Shown here piece by piece: positions 1-6,421 of a stretch of DNA of 8,685 bases (positions are counted from its first letter, which is position 1; each line of letters starts with the position of its first letter). A model generated the notes under the pieces. The model saw nothing but the letters and a program-made list of their open reading frames with translations, made no database searches and was not told the DNA's origin. This DNA is from Mariprofundaceae bacterium (lineage in GTDB: Bacteria; Pseudomonadota; Zetaproteobacteria; Mariprofundales; Mariprofundaceae). A program made the translations under genes and the position numbers. The DNA lies in NCBI GenBank assembly GCA_013139875.1, contig WSZY01000232.1:1-8685 (forward strand), in the 5' to 3' direction.

Positions 1-153
1 AACTCTAACTACCCCTGTTGCTTCTGAAAGACCCGTGGAGTACTCGACTTCATTGACCATGCCATATGCCAGCCCGGCACCAGCCATGCAAAAGAACATG
101 AGTAGCACCATATGCAGTGGCACTAAACTTTGCAGATGGCGTTTTCCTTTCAT
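1..153 (-). CDS. N-terminal fragment of unrecognised exported or membrane-anchored protein (partial)
   Basis: An open frame of 51 codons starts with ATG at 153 and runs to base 1 without a stop, so the gene continues past the left edge. A good ribosome-binding site, GGAGGG, lies 4 bases upstream of the ATG. The peptide begins with a basic stretch (MKGKRHLQ). A hydrophobic segment follows, from about residue 10 to 30 and rich in L, V, M, F and A, and ends in AGAGLAYG. This looks like a signal peptide or signal anchor. If it is cleaved, the likely site is after GLA at about residue 29. The next residues (VNEVEYSTGLSEATGVVRV) would lie in the periplasm. I do not recognise the family; too little is present to separate a secreted protein from a membrane sensor with a periplasmic domain. 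It lies downstream of ettA on the same strand but 281 bases away, so it probably has its own promoter. Confidence 0.6.
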   Translation of the reverse strand, partial: MKGKRHLQSLVPLHMVLLMFFCMAGAGLAYGMVNEVEYSTGLSEATGVVRV

Positions 154-434
154 CTTGCCCTCCGTTTCAGGACTCTTTATACGGCCAACACCGCCGATAT
201 GAACAGTAGCATCCAATCAAGGCTCTTCTAATAAAGTGACTATAGTCTAAAAAAATTGGGTTTGTAGATATCTGCTTTGGGTTTCCATCTCAACCAGCAC
301 TACCAACCAGGCATGATGGATAATCAGGTTGATATACAGCATGTACATCTTTCTACCAAATCAAAAAAAGATTATTTTATGCTATTTTTTGATGGTTTTG
401 TACTAAAAATGAATAAAAACAGCTATTTTATGCC
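154..434. other. Intergenic region, AT-rich, with small repeats and no gene
   Basis: No convincing coding frame is seen in these 281 bases between the left-edge gene and ettA. On the minus strand a TATAAA hexamer (176-181) is a possible -10 box for the left-edge gene, but no good -35 partners it. A perfect 10-base palindrome GACTATAGTC lies at 238-247. The octamer TTGGGTTT occurs twice 21 bases apart (256-263 and 277-284), about two helical turns, which could be an operator but may be chance. From about 340 to 434 the sequence is very AT-rich and carries the inverted and direct repeats listed separately. Confidence 0.5.
360..393. repeat. A/T inverted repeat downstream of ettA
   Basis: The left arm ATCAAAAAA (from 360) is perfectly complementary to the right arm TTTTTTGAT (ending at 393), with about 16 bases between. 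It lies about 40 bases past the ettA stop. The stem has only one G-C pair, so as an RNA hairpin it is weak, but each strand ends in a run of six or seven T. It could therefore serve as a poor intrinsic terminator for ettA. The decamer TATTTTATGC occurs inside the loop (373-382) and again at 424-433, just past the ettA stop. No stronger terminator is visible between 154 and 434. Confidence 0.3.
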
Positions 435-2105
435 CTAAACAAGCTTTTTATATTTCATTCGGTGCGGCTGCGTTGCATCTTTACCGAGTCGACGCTCTTT
501 ATCTTTTTCGTATTCGGCGAAGTTGCCCTCAAACCACTCCACATGCCCATCATCTTCGAAGGCAAGCATATGCGTTGCGATACGATCGAGGAACCAGCGA
601 TCATGCGAGATGACTACGGCACATCCGGCAAAATCGAGCAGAGCCTCCTCCAGTGCACGCAGCGTCTCCACATCAAGATCATTGGTCGGTTCATCGAGTA
701 GCAATACATTGCCGCCCTCTTTAAGCATCTTGGCCAGATTCAGGCGATTACGCTCTCCCCCGGAAAGCATAGACACTTTCTTCTGCTGATCTGCTCCTTT
801 GAAGTTGAAACGGCCACAGTAGGCACGTGATGGCACTTCCGCCTTACCAAGCGTTACAAAATCCGAACCGTCAGAAATTTCTTCAAATACTGTTTTGTTA
901 CCATCCAGCGTATCACGTGATTGATCCACGTAGGATAACTGAACAGTCTCACCTTTGATCATCTCACCGGAATCAGGTGTCTCCTGACCGGTGAACATGC
1001 GGAACAGCGTTGTTTTACCCGCACCATTGGCACCAATAATACCCACGATACCACCACGTGGCAGGCTGAAGTTAAGATCTTCAACCAGAATACGGTCACC
1101 AAAACCTTTGCGGATGTTTTTTGCCTGAAAAACGATGTCGCCCAAACGCTCACCTGCAGGAATGAATATCTGCTTGGTGGCATTGCGTTGCTGCATCTCT
1201 TTGCTCGCCAGTTCATCAAATGCCTTAAGACGTGCTTTAGATTTTGCATGACGCCCTTTAGCGCCTTGCCTGACCCACTCCAACTCATGCTTAATCGCTT
1301 TCTGACGGGAAGACTCCTCTTTGCTCTCCTGACTTAGCCGCGCATCTTTCTGCTCAAGCCATGATGAGTAGTTGCCTTCATACGGAATGCCACGACCCCG
1401 ATCCAGTTCGAGAATCCATCCAGCCACATTATCGAGGAAATAACGATCATGGGTCACCGCCACAACGGTTCCCGGATAGTCATGCAGGAACCGTTCCAGC
1501 CATGCCACTGATTCGGCATCCAGATGATTGGTAGGCTCATCAAGCAGGATCATGTCCGGGTTGGACAACAGTAGGCGACAAAGTGCTACACGGCGGCGCT
1601 CACCACCGGAGAGTTTGGTTACATCCGCATCCCATGCCGGCAGACGAAGTGCATCAGCTGCCACCTCGAATTTACGATCCAGATCGTGGCCATCAGCCGC
1701 ATTGATAATATCTTCCAACTTGGCCTGTTTGACTGCAATTGCATCAAAATCCGCATCGGGCTCAGCGTATGCTGCATACACCGCATCAAGCTCTGCCAAT
1801 GCATCTTTGATCTCTTTGACTGCTTCTTCGATGTTACCACGGACATCTTTGGTGGGGTCAAGCTCCGGTTCCTGTGCCAGATAACCGATTTTAATACCGG
1901 GTGCAGGGCGTGCTTCACCGACAATCTCGGTATCAATACCGGCCATAATTCTGAGCAGTGTGGACTTACCTGAGCCATTGAGCCCCAGCACACCGATCTT
2001 GGCGCCGGGAAAAAATGAGAGATAGATGTCCTTAAGAATCTCTTTTTTGCTGTCGACAATCTTGCCAACACCCTGCATGGAATAGATATACTGATGTTCA
2101 GCCAC
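435..2105 (-). CDS. ettA: Energy-dependent translational throttle protein EttA (ABC-F ATPase)
   Basis: EttA is a cytosolic ABC-F protein with no membrane domain. In E. coli it binds the ribosomal E site and gates the first elongation steps according to ATP/ADP ratio. I chose GTG at 2105 ([10 protein letters not shown], 556 aa), not the ATG at 2138. The known protein is about 555 aa and starts at this point, and a GGGGG tract precedes the GTG. In that numbering the first ATPase has Walker A GLNGSGKS (41-48), an arm insertion (about 93-140), signature LSGGE (165-169) and Walker [11 protein letters not shown] with catalytic E190. The inter-domain P-site tRNA-interaction motif is at about 274-300 ([20 protein letters not shown]). 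The second ATPase has Walker A GANGAGKT (358-365), signature LSGGE (447-451) and catalytic E472. The family's C-terminal tail (HRMKYKKLV) is present. All motifs are intact. The gene is divergent from the SDR-pyrD operon. Confidence 0.96.
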   Translation of the reverse strand: MAEHQYIYSMQGVGKIVDSKKEILKDIYLSFFPGAKIGVLGLNGSGKSTLLRIMAGIDTEIVGEARPAPGIKIGYLAQEPELDPTKDVRGNIEEAVKEIKDALAELDAVYAAYAEPDADFDAIAVKQAKLEDIINAADGHDLDRKFEVAADALRLPAWDADVTKLSGGERRRVALCRLLLSNPDMILLDEPTNHLDAESVAWLERFLHDYPGTVVAVTHDRYFLDNVAGWILELDRGRGIPYEGNYSSWLEQKDARLSQESKEESSRQKAIKHELEWVRQGAKGRHAKSKARLKAFDELASKEMQQRNATKQIFIPAGERLGDIVFQAKNIRKGFGDRILVEDLNFSLPRGGIVGIIGANGAGKTTLFRMFTGQETPDSGEMIKGETVQLSYVDQSRDTLDGNKTVFEEISDGSDFVTLGKAEVPSRAYCGRFNFKGADQQKKVSMLSGGERNRLNLAKMLKEGGNVLLLDEPTNDLDVETLRALEEALLDFAGCAVVISHDRWFLDRIATHMLAFEDDGHVEWFEGNFAEYEKDKERRLGKDATQPHRMKYKKLV

Positions 2106-2196
2106 AAACGACCCCCGAAATGAAATCTTCCGAAGCATATCATTTCACTGCTAAGAGCACAGAGGAAAGAACAAGACTCGAAAAACAAAAGAAGAA

Positions 2197-2363
2197 CTCA
2201 CCACAGAGGCACAAAGACACAGAGAAAAAAAGAATGAATCACAAAACCAGCAACAATATGCCTGCTTTAAACCTTTTCACTGCTCTTTCTTCCCTTCGTG
2301 CCTTTCGTGATCTTCGTGGTGAAATCTTCTTCTTCCTTTGTGCCTCTGTGCCTCTGTGGTTAA
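2197..2363. repeat. CACAGAGGCACA-type interspersed repeat with inverted arms
   Basis: The left arm (about 2198-2231) contains ACCACAGAGGCACA followed by AAGACACAGAG and an A-run. The right arm (about 2329-2362) is its reverse complement: TGTGCCTCTGTGGT matches perfectly over 14 bases, and the pairing continues with scattered mismatches for about 30 bases. A third, diverged unit in the right-arm orientation (2294-2322, CTTCGTGCC...TTCGTGGTGA) lies 42 bases before the right arm. A short fourth piece (GCACAGAGGAAAGA, 2157-2170) sits near ettA. Arms are purine-rich on one strand and pyrimidine-rich on the other. From memory, repeats of this wording occur between genes in many unrelated bacterial genomes and are often mis-called as short proteins; their function is not established. 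There is no transposase gene and I see no clear target-site duplication, so calling it mobile would be inference. Confidence 0.75.
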
Positions 2364-2366
2364 CAT
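2338..2366 (+). promoter_or_regulatory. Possible sigma-70 promoter for the SDR-pyrD operon at the repeat edge
   Basis: TTGTGC (2338-2343, 3 of 6 to TTGACA) and TAACAT (2361-2366, 4 of 6 to TATAAT) are separated by exactly 17 bases, followed about 10 bases later by AGGAG (2376-2380) and the ATG at 2388. The match is weak, but spacing and position suit the operon. The -35 would lie in the right arm of the repeat and the -10 would straddle its edge, so the element may have supplied part of the promoter. A chance match is quite possible. Confidence 0.2.
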
Positions 2367-2387
2367 CCCGCCCTCAGGAGTTGTAGC

Positions 2388-3131
2388 ATGTCCAAACGAT
2401 TCGAAAACAAGATCATCATGGTAACCGGTGCATCATCGGGCTTAGGCCGCGCCATCGCACAGCAGCTGGGCAGGGAAGGTGCCAACGTGATTGCTCTTGG
2501 ACGTGTCACTGAGGCTCTGGAAGTTACTCAAACCCGCATCGAAGAGGCCGATGGCCGCTGCCTCTGCATCCCGTTTGATCTCACAGAGTTCGACAACTAT
2601 GGAAAGCTGTTTCTGGCGCTAAAGGATCAGGTTCCGCATCTGGATGGTCTGGTTCACTGCGCCGGAAGCCTGAAACGATGTGCTCCGATGCAGCATGTGA
2701 AACCGGATGTGTTCAGAGGAGCACTCGACATTCATCTTACCGCTCCCAACCTGCTCACCCAGATCATGTTTCCACTGCTCAAACGTGCTGAGGCCGCATC
2801 GGTGATTTTCACCACCTGCGATATGATTGAAGAGGATCAGGCCAACTGGCACGGCTACGGCCTGGCCAAGCGAGCTCTGGGCTATGCCGCAGCGATGTGG
2901 CAGGCCGAACATCCAGCTAAAGAGATCCGTTTTAACACCATTAATCCGGGACGAATGCGTACCCGTAGTTTTGAACGTGCCTATCCGGGACTTGCTCCTG
3001 ACACTGTTCCAGTCGCTGCAGATATTGTACCTGCATTTCTGCAAATTCTTTCAGATGAGTCTCGCAACACCCGTGGCCAACTGCTCAATGCCGTCGATCT
3101 GTTGCCAAAAACACCCAATGACGTTCACTGA
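2388..3131 (+). CDS. YciK-like short-chain dehydrogenase/reductase
   Basis: This 247-aa cytosolic SDR has a Rossmann fold with cofactor motif TGASSGLG (13-20), acidic DL (64-65), HCAG (90-93) in place of the usual NNAG, active-site YGLAK (Y157, K161) and a substrate/cofactor loop NPGRMRTR. The layout follows E. coli YciK, including ANW..Y before the active site and PADI..L...DESR near the C terminus. The physiological substrate of YciK-type SDRs is unclear, so none is given. The R at 39 after the second strand leans towards NADP(H) (inference). Oddities: the position 13 residues before the catalytic Tyr, normally Ser, is Cys144 (FTTCDM), and the usual helix-4 Asn region reads DIHLTAP. An AGGAG site 7 bases upstream supports the ATG. 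It is first in a four-gene operon, 21 bases before pyrD, which suggests co-transcription without implying a pyrimidine role. Confidence 0.85.
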   Translation: MSKRFENKIIMVTGASSGLGRAIAQQLGREGANVIALGRVTEALEVTQTRIEEADGRCLCIPFDLTEFDNYGKLFLALKDQVPHLDGLVHCAGSLKRCAPMQHVKPDVFRGALDIHLTAPNLLTQIMFPLLKRAEAASVIFTTCDMIEEDQANWHGYGLAKRALGYAAAMWQAEHPAKEIRFNTINPGRMRTRSFERAYPGLAPDTVPVAADIVPAFLQILSDESRNTRGQLLNAVDLLPKTPNDVH

Positions 3132-3152
3132 TGTTGCGGGTAACCTTTGACC

Positions 3153-4082
3153 ATGCCTAAACCTGACCTGTCCGCTCAATTCGCCGGGCTGACATTGCAA
3201 ACACCAATCGTGCTGCTCTCAGGCTGTGTCGGTTTTGGTGAGGAGTACACCCATGTTGAGGGCTTCTCCAACAGAGATGTCGGTGCGGTCATCCTCAAGG
3301 GCACAACGCTTGAACCACGCATGGGCAACGCGCCACACCGTGTCTATGAAACACCATCTGGCATGCTTAATGCTATCGGGCTGCAGAATCCCGGTGTAAG
3401 GCATGTGGTCGAAAACATTCTGCCAAACCTGCCACACGGTGAAACCCAGTTCTGGGCCAATGCCAATGGAACTTCTCTGGATGAATACGCCGAGATTGCA
3501 GCTGTGTTCGATAACTCTCCAGTCACTGCCATTGAGATCAACATCTCCTGCCCCAATGTAAAAGAGGGTGGTGTGCATTTTGGCAATGATCCGGTCATGG
3601 CCGCCAAAGTGGTTGCAGCCATGCGTCCAATGACAAAAAAACCACTCATTACCAAGCTCTCTCCCAATAATGCCGACATTGCCGAGACTGCACGCCTCTG
3701 TATCGAAGCAGGGTGTGATGGACTCTCTGTGATCAACACACTGGTTGGCATGGCTGTGGACATTGAGAAACGAACACCTGTGATCGGTAACATCTCCGGC
3801 GGCCTCTCAGGCCCTGCCATCAAGCCTGTAGCACTCTGGAAAATTCATCAGACGCGTGCCGTTGCGGCCAAAAACAGTATTCCGATTCTGGGTCAGGGTG
3901 GCCTTGTATCCGGAAAAGATGCCATTGAGTTTGCCATTGTCGGCTCCGATGCCATCGGAATCGGAACCGGTCTCTTTTATGACCCGCTGCTCTGCGGCAA
4001 GGTTCTGGATGAACTGCGTGACTACCTGACAAGACACCATATGAAGAGCTACAGGGAGCTTGTTGGTTCGCTGGGCAGCTAG
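3153..4082 (+). CDS. pyrD: Dihydroorotate dehydrogenase, class 1B catalytic subunit
   Basis: This is the FMN enzyme oxidising dihydroorotate to orotate, fourth step of de novo pyrimidine synthesis. I start at ATG 3153 (309 aa, MPKPDLSAQF); a TTG two codons upstream (3147) is possible, and neither has a strong ribosome-binding site. Signatures of class 1B are present: LKGTTLEPRMGN (from 48), GLQNPG (76-81), catalytic NISCPNV with Cys133, FMN-binding KLSPN (168-172), VINT, GGLSGPAIKP, GQGGLVSG and the phosphate-binding IGIGTGLFYDP. Cys as catalytic base places it in class 1, since class 2 uses Ser. Class 1B enzymes form heterotetramers with an iron-sulfur flavoprotein PyrK and use NAD+. No pyrK is in this window, so the partner must lie elsewhere or another electron acceptor is used. 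A small deviation is LLSGCVGFG where the family usually has SGTFGFG. It lies 21 bases after the SDR and 10 before the nuclease. Confidence 0.93.
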   Translation: MPKPDLSAQFAGLTLQTPIVLLSGCVGFGEEYTHVEGFSNRDVGAVILKGTTLEPRMGNAPHRVYETPSGMLNAIGLQNPGVRHVVENILPNLPHGETQFWANANGTSLDEYAEIAAVFDNSPVTAIEINISCPNVKEGGVHFGNDPVMAAKVVAAMRPMTKKPLITKLSPNNADIAETARLCIEAGCDGLSVINTLVGMAVDIEKRTPVIGNISGGLSGPAIKPVALWKIHQTRAVAAKNSIPILGQGGLVSGKDAIEFAIVGSDAIGIGTGLFYDPLLCGKVLDELRDYLTRHHMKSYRELVGSLGS

Positions 4083-4092
4083 GCCCTAACTC

Positions 4093-4851
4093 ATGCAACT
4101 GATCCGGGCACTGCTGCTGGTCTCTCTTCTGCTTGCCAGCCAGATCGGTTGGGCAGGAACTTTCTCCCAGATTGGCAGTAGCCGGTGGGTGAGCGTCGCA
4201 AAGGTCTATGATGGTGATACATTCAAAACAGATGATGGCGAAAAAGTTCGCCTTCTCGGCATCAATACACCTGAGATTGCACACTCATCCAAGCCCGGAG
4301 AAGTGCTGGGGAGACGGGCAAAGTCCCGCCTTGAGGAACTGATTGGAAACAGACTGGTACGCCTTGAATTTGATCGTGAGAAGCGTGACAAATATGGACG
4401 ACTTCTGGCCCATGTCCGGCTGCGTGACGGCAGATGGATAAACAGCCAGATGATTCAGGACGGACTTGCACACCTCTATATATTTGCACCTAATTTCCGC
4501 TATGCCGGAAAGTTGCTGGAAGATGAAAAAGCAGCACGCCTGAAGCGCAGTGGCATATGGGGAAAATCCCGTTTTAAGGTCATTAAAAAAGCTAACGTTA
4601 CCCCCTCAATGATTGGTCAATTCCGGCTCGTTGAAGGAAGTATTACACATATCGGGAAAAGTGGCTGGAAAATTAAAATGGGAAGCCTCCTGGTTACCAT
4701 CCCCCGTGCTTACAGAGAGTGGTTCAAATCGCCACCCAAACTGAAAGTGGGCCAGCAGATAGTGGTAAGGGGCAAAATTAGAATTTCCCGAAAAGACCGC
4801 CTCTATCTCGCCTTGCATTCACCCTTTGATCTGGAGATCATTGAGCGATGA
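4093..4851 (+). CDS. Exported staphylococcal-nuclease-like protein with C-terminal OB-like domain
   Basis: This 252-aa protein starts with a signal peptide (MQLIRALLLVSLLLASQIGWAG), probably cleaved after A21, so it acts outside the cytoplasm. Residues about 30-158 form an SNase (TNase) domain. VYDGDTF gives D40 and D42, R53 matches the first catalytic Arg, NTPE has E61 as the general base, and DKYGR carries R103, the second catalytic Arg. N58 replaces a calcium-ligand Asp of the staphylococcal enzyme; I believe both residues occur in homologues. Calcium-dependent DNA/RNA phosphodiester cleavage is the family activity. Residues about 174-248 are an extra domain (GQFRLVEGSITHIGK...VTIPRAY...LKVGQQIVVRGKI...LHSPFDLEI) whose strand pattern suggests an OB fold, possibly for nucleic-acid binding (inference). 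The start ATG has no clear ribosome-binding site, suggesting readthrough translation from pyrD. Its stop overlaps the next start (ATGA). Confidence 0.88.
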   Translation: MQLIRALLLVSLLLASQIGWAGTFSQIGSSRWVSVAKVYDGDTFKTDDGEKVRLLGINTPEIAHSSKPGEVLGRRAKSRLEELIGNRLVRLEFDREKRDKYGRLLAHVRLRDGRWINSQMIQDGLAHLYIFAPNFRYAGKLLEDEKAARLKRSGIWGKSRFKVIKKANVTPSMIGQFRLVEGSITHIGKSGWKIKMGSLLVTIPRAYREWFKSPPKLKVGQQIVVRGKIRISRKDRLYLALHSPFDLEIIER

Positions 4852-6302
4852 AACGTCTGCTTCTTTTTCTCTTTTCAGCGCTGATAATTTCAGCCTGCGC
4901 CACCAACCCCGCCACTAAAAGCACCGAGTTTGTACTCATGTCAGAAGCTGATGAACTGAAACTCGGGCAGCAATTAGCTATTACAGTTGCACAACAGCTT
5001 CCCATTCTTCCCAAAGAAGATCCCCTTGCACGCTACGTGGACAAGGTCGGCCAACGCGTTGCCACCACCTCTGACCGCCCGGAGCTCTTCTACCGGTTCT
5101 ATGTGGTGGATGACGGCACCATCAATGCCTTCGCCCTCCCCGGTGGCTACATTTATGTTCACAGAGGGCTACTGGCTCACTTCAACAGTGAAGCTGAACT
5201 TGCAGCAGTGCTTGGCCATGAGATCGGTCATGTTACGGCACGCCACGCCGTTCAGCGCTATACACAGGCGCAGGCATATAATCTTGGAATGACGGTTGCT
5301 TCGATTTTCGTCCCCATTCCTCAAGGCGTTGGACAACTCAGTGGACTTCTTGCCCAAACCATGATCATGGGCTACGGACGTGAGCAGGAACTGGAATCTG
5401 ATGAACTGTCACTGAGATATCTGACAGGCGCCGGTTACGATGCCAACGCAACCCTTGAACTGTTAAAGACACTTGAGCGACTTGGTACCATTTCGAAAAA
5501 AGAGAAGAAAGATGCCGGTGATAAGGTTCAGACCTACCACGGTGCATTTTCAAGCCACCCGGAAACAAAACAACGTATTCAGGAGGTTATTGCACAGGCC
5601 TCCACTCTACAGAAAGACGGCATGAATTATGTTGGTCGTGAAGCGATACTTGCAGCATTGGATGGCTACCCTATCAAAGACAGCGCGAAGGATGGCGCTA
5701 TTATTGGGCAGCGGTTTATCCACCCCACTCTCGGCATTCAGGTGGAATTTCCTGAAAACTGGGTAATCAGGAATTCAAAGAGGGCTCTGACTGCACGAAT
5801 TCGCCAGAAGAAGGTCTACTTCCATATGGCTCTAAAGGAGCTTCGTAAGCGGGAATCAGCGGAAACCGTTCTGAAAAGCCTCTTTCAGGAACGGCATATA
5901 GGTGAGATCAGAAGCGGTATACGGGGAAAACACCCTTATGCACGAAGCATGGTGATGGCCTCGGCACCCCATCTCAGTCAGGCAGCCATTGATACGACCG
6001 TATTTCTTGATGGTCCCAACGCATTTGTCGTCCTGCTCTATAGTCTCCGGGATGAAATTGACACTTATCAGCCGGAGTTTGACCGGATATGGAACAGCTT
6101 CCGCAGCTACGACATCACTAAAGACGGGGATGTCCCGAAGATCCACAACTATCTCTGGAAACGGGGTGACAGCTGGGAAACCCTTGCCAAAAGAGGCAAT
6201 CACATACTCGGCCGTTTCACAGCTGACCGGCTGGCTGCTCTGAACGGCATGGATGTGGACAAAACCCCTGCACCGGGAACGGTAGTCAAAAATGTTCAGT
6301 AA
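4848..6302 (+). CDS. M48-family metalloprotease lipoprotein (BepA/YfgC-like)
   Basis: This 484-aa protein has a lipoprotein signal (MKRLLLFLFSALIISAC) with lipidated Cys17. The +2 residue is Ala, which favours outer-membrane sorting. The M48 zinc protease domain spans about 30-255, with INAFALPGG (92-100), the zinc motif HEIGH (124-128) and ELESD, where E181 is the likely third ligand and D185 is conserved. A helical substrate-domain stretch and SSHPETKQRI follow. Unlike BepA there is no TPR tail. Residues about 285-420 form a separate alpha/beta-looking domain starting HPTLGIQVEFPENW. Residues 431-484 form a LysM-like ending (KRGDSWETLAKRG...LAALNGMD...PAPGTVVKNV) of a kind I recall in other M48 lipoproteins, which may bind peptidoglycan. 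The likely role is periplasmic quality control of outer-membrane proteins or envelope assembly (inference from the family). The ATG overlaps the nuclease stop (ATGA), indicating translational coupling, and it closes the operon. Confidence 0.9.
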   Translation: MKRLLLFLFSALIISACATNPATKSTEFVLMSEADELKLGQQLAITVAQQLPILPKEDPLARYVDKVGQRVATTSDRPELFYRFYVVDDGTINAFALPGGYIYVHRGLLAHFNSEAELAAVLGHEIGHVTARHAVQRYTQAQAYNLGMTVASIFVPIPQGVGQLSGLLAQTMIMGYGREQELESDELSLRYLTGAGYDANATLELLKTLERLGTISKKEKKDAGDKVQTYHGAFSSHPETKQRIQEVIAQASTLQKDGMNYVGREAILAALDGYPIKDSAKDGAIIGQRFIHPTLGIQVEFPENWVIRNSKRALTARIRQKKVYFHMALKELRKRESAETVLKSLFQERHIGEIRSGIRGKHPYARSMVMASAPHLSQAAIDTTVFLDGPNAFVVLLYSLRDEIDTYQPEFDRIWNSFRSYDITKDGDVPKIHNYLWKRGDSWETLAKRGNHILGRFTADRLAALNGMDVDKTPAPGTVVKNVQ

Positions 6303-6346
6303 CCCCGAACCATTTCAACCGAACGTCTGAACCGAAGGCCAATAGT

Positions 6347-6384
6347 GGGCATTCATTAGCATGGTGCCCCTAAGACTCTTTTTT
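6347..6384 (+). terminator. Possible weak terminator after the M48 gene
   Basis: GGGCA (6347-6351) can pair with TGCCC (6365-6369) around a 13-base loop. A six-T run follows at 6379-6384, nine bases after the stem. The short stem and the gap before the T-run make this a poor intrinsic terminator. It is the only candidate between the M48 gene and the cytochrome gene, and partial readthrough into the latter is likely. Confidence 0.3.
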
Positions 6385-6421
6385 AATCTTCACTTAAGTT
6401 TCTGCTTCTACAGTTTGCCCC

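Larger units (their letters stand above)
2106..2387. other. Divergent intergenic region largely filled by a repeat element
   Basis: These 282 bases must hold the promoters of both ettA (-) and the SDR operon (+). Most of it, from about 2157 to 2363, consists of repeat units described separately. The unique sequence left is about 50 bases next to ettA and about 24 bases next to the SDR start. On the ettA side I see only the G-rich ribosome-binding tract just before the GTG and no clear -10/-35 pair. A plus-strand reading frame of 88 codons (2120-2386) spans the region. It is just the translation of the repeats and is not annotated as a gene. Confidence 0.7.

Noticed and set aside
1528..1884. 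Plus-strand frame opposite ettA
   Set aside because: Low-complexity Ser/Ala-rich shadow of the ettA coding strand.
2106..2138. Upstream ATG (2138) as the ettA start
   Set aside because: It adds 11 residues ([11 protein letters not shown]) absent from the family, whereas the GTG at 2105 matches the usual N terminus and follows a G-rich tract.
2157..2363. CRISPR array
   Set aside because: Units are diverged, occur in both orientations, have irregular spacing and there are no cas genes.
2157..2363. Insertion sequence
   Set aside because: No transposase frame and no clear flanking target duplication; inverted arms alone are not enough.
2120..2386. An 88-codon plus-strand open frame between ettA and the SDR
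   Set aside because: It is the translation of the CACAGAGGCACA repeat units (RHKDTEKK, FLCASVPLW), a known style of spurious protein; it overlaps the ettA start and has no ribosome-binding site.
3344..3823. Minus-strand frame opposite pyrD
   Set aside because: Shadow of pyrD; no ribosome-binding site or recognisable motif.
3820..4284. Minus-strand frame across the pyrD-nuclease junction
   Set aside because: Shadow frame with no family resemblance, crossing two strong genes on the other strand.
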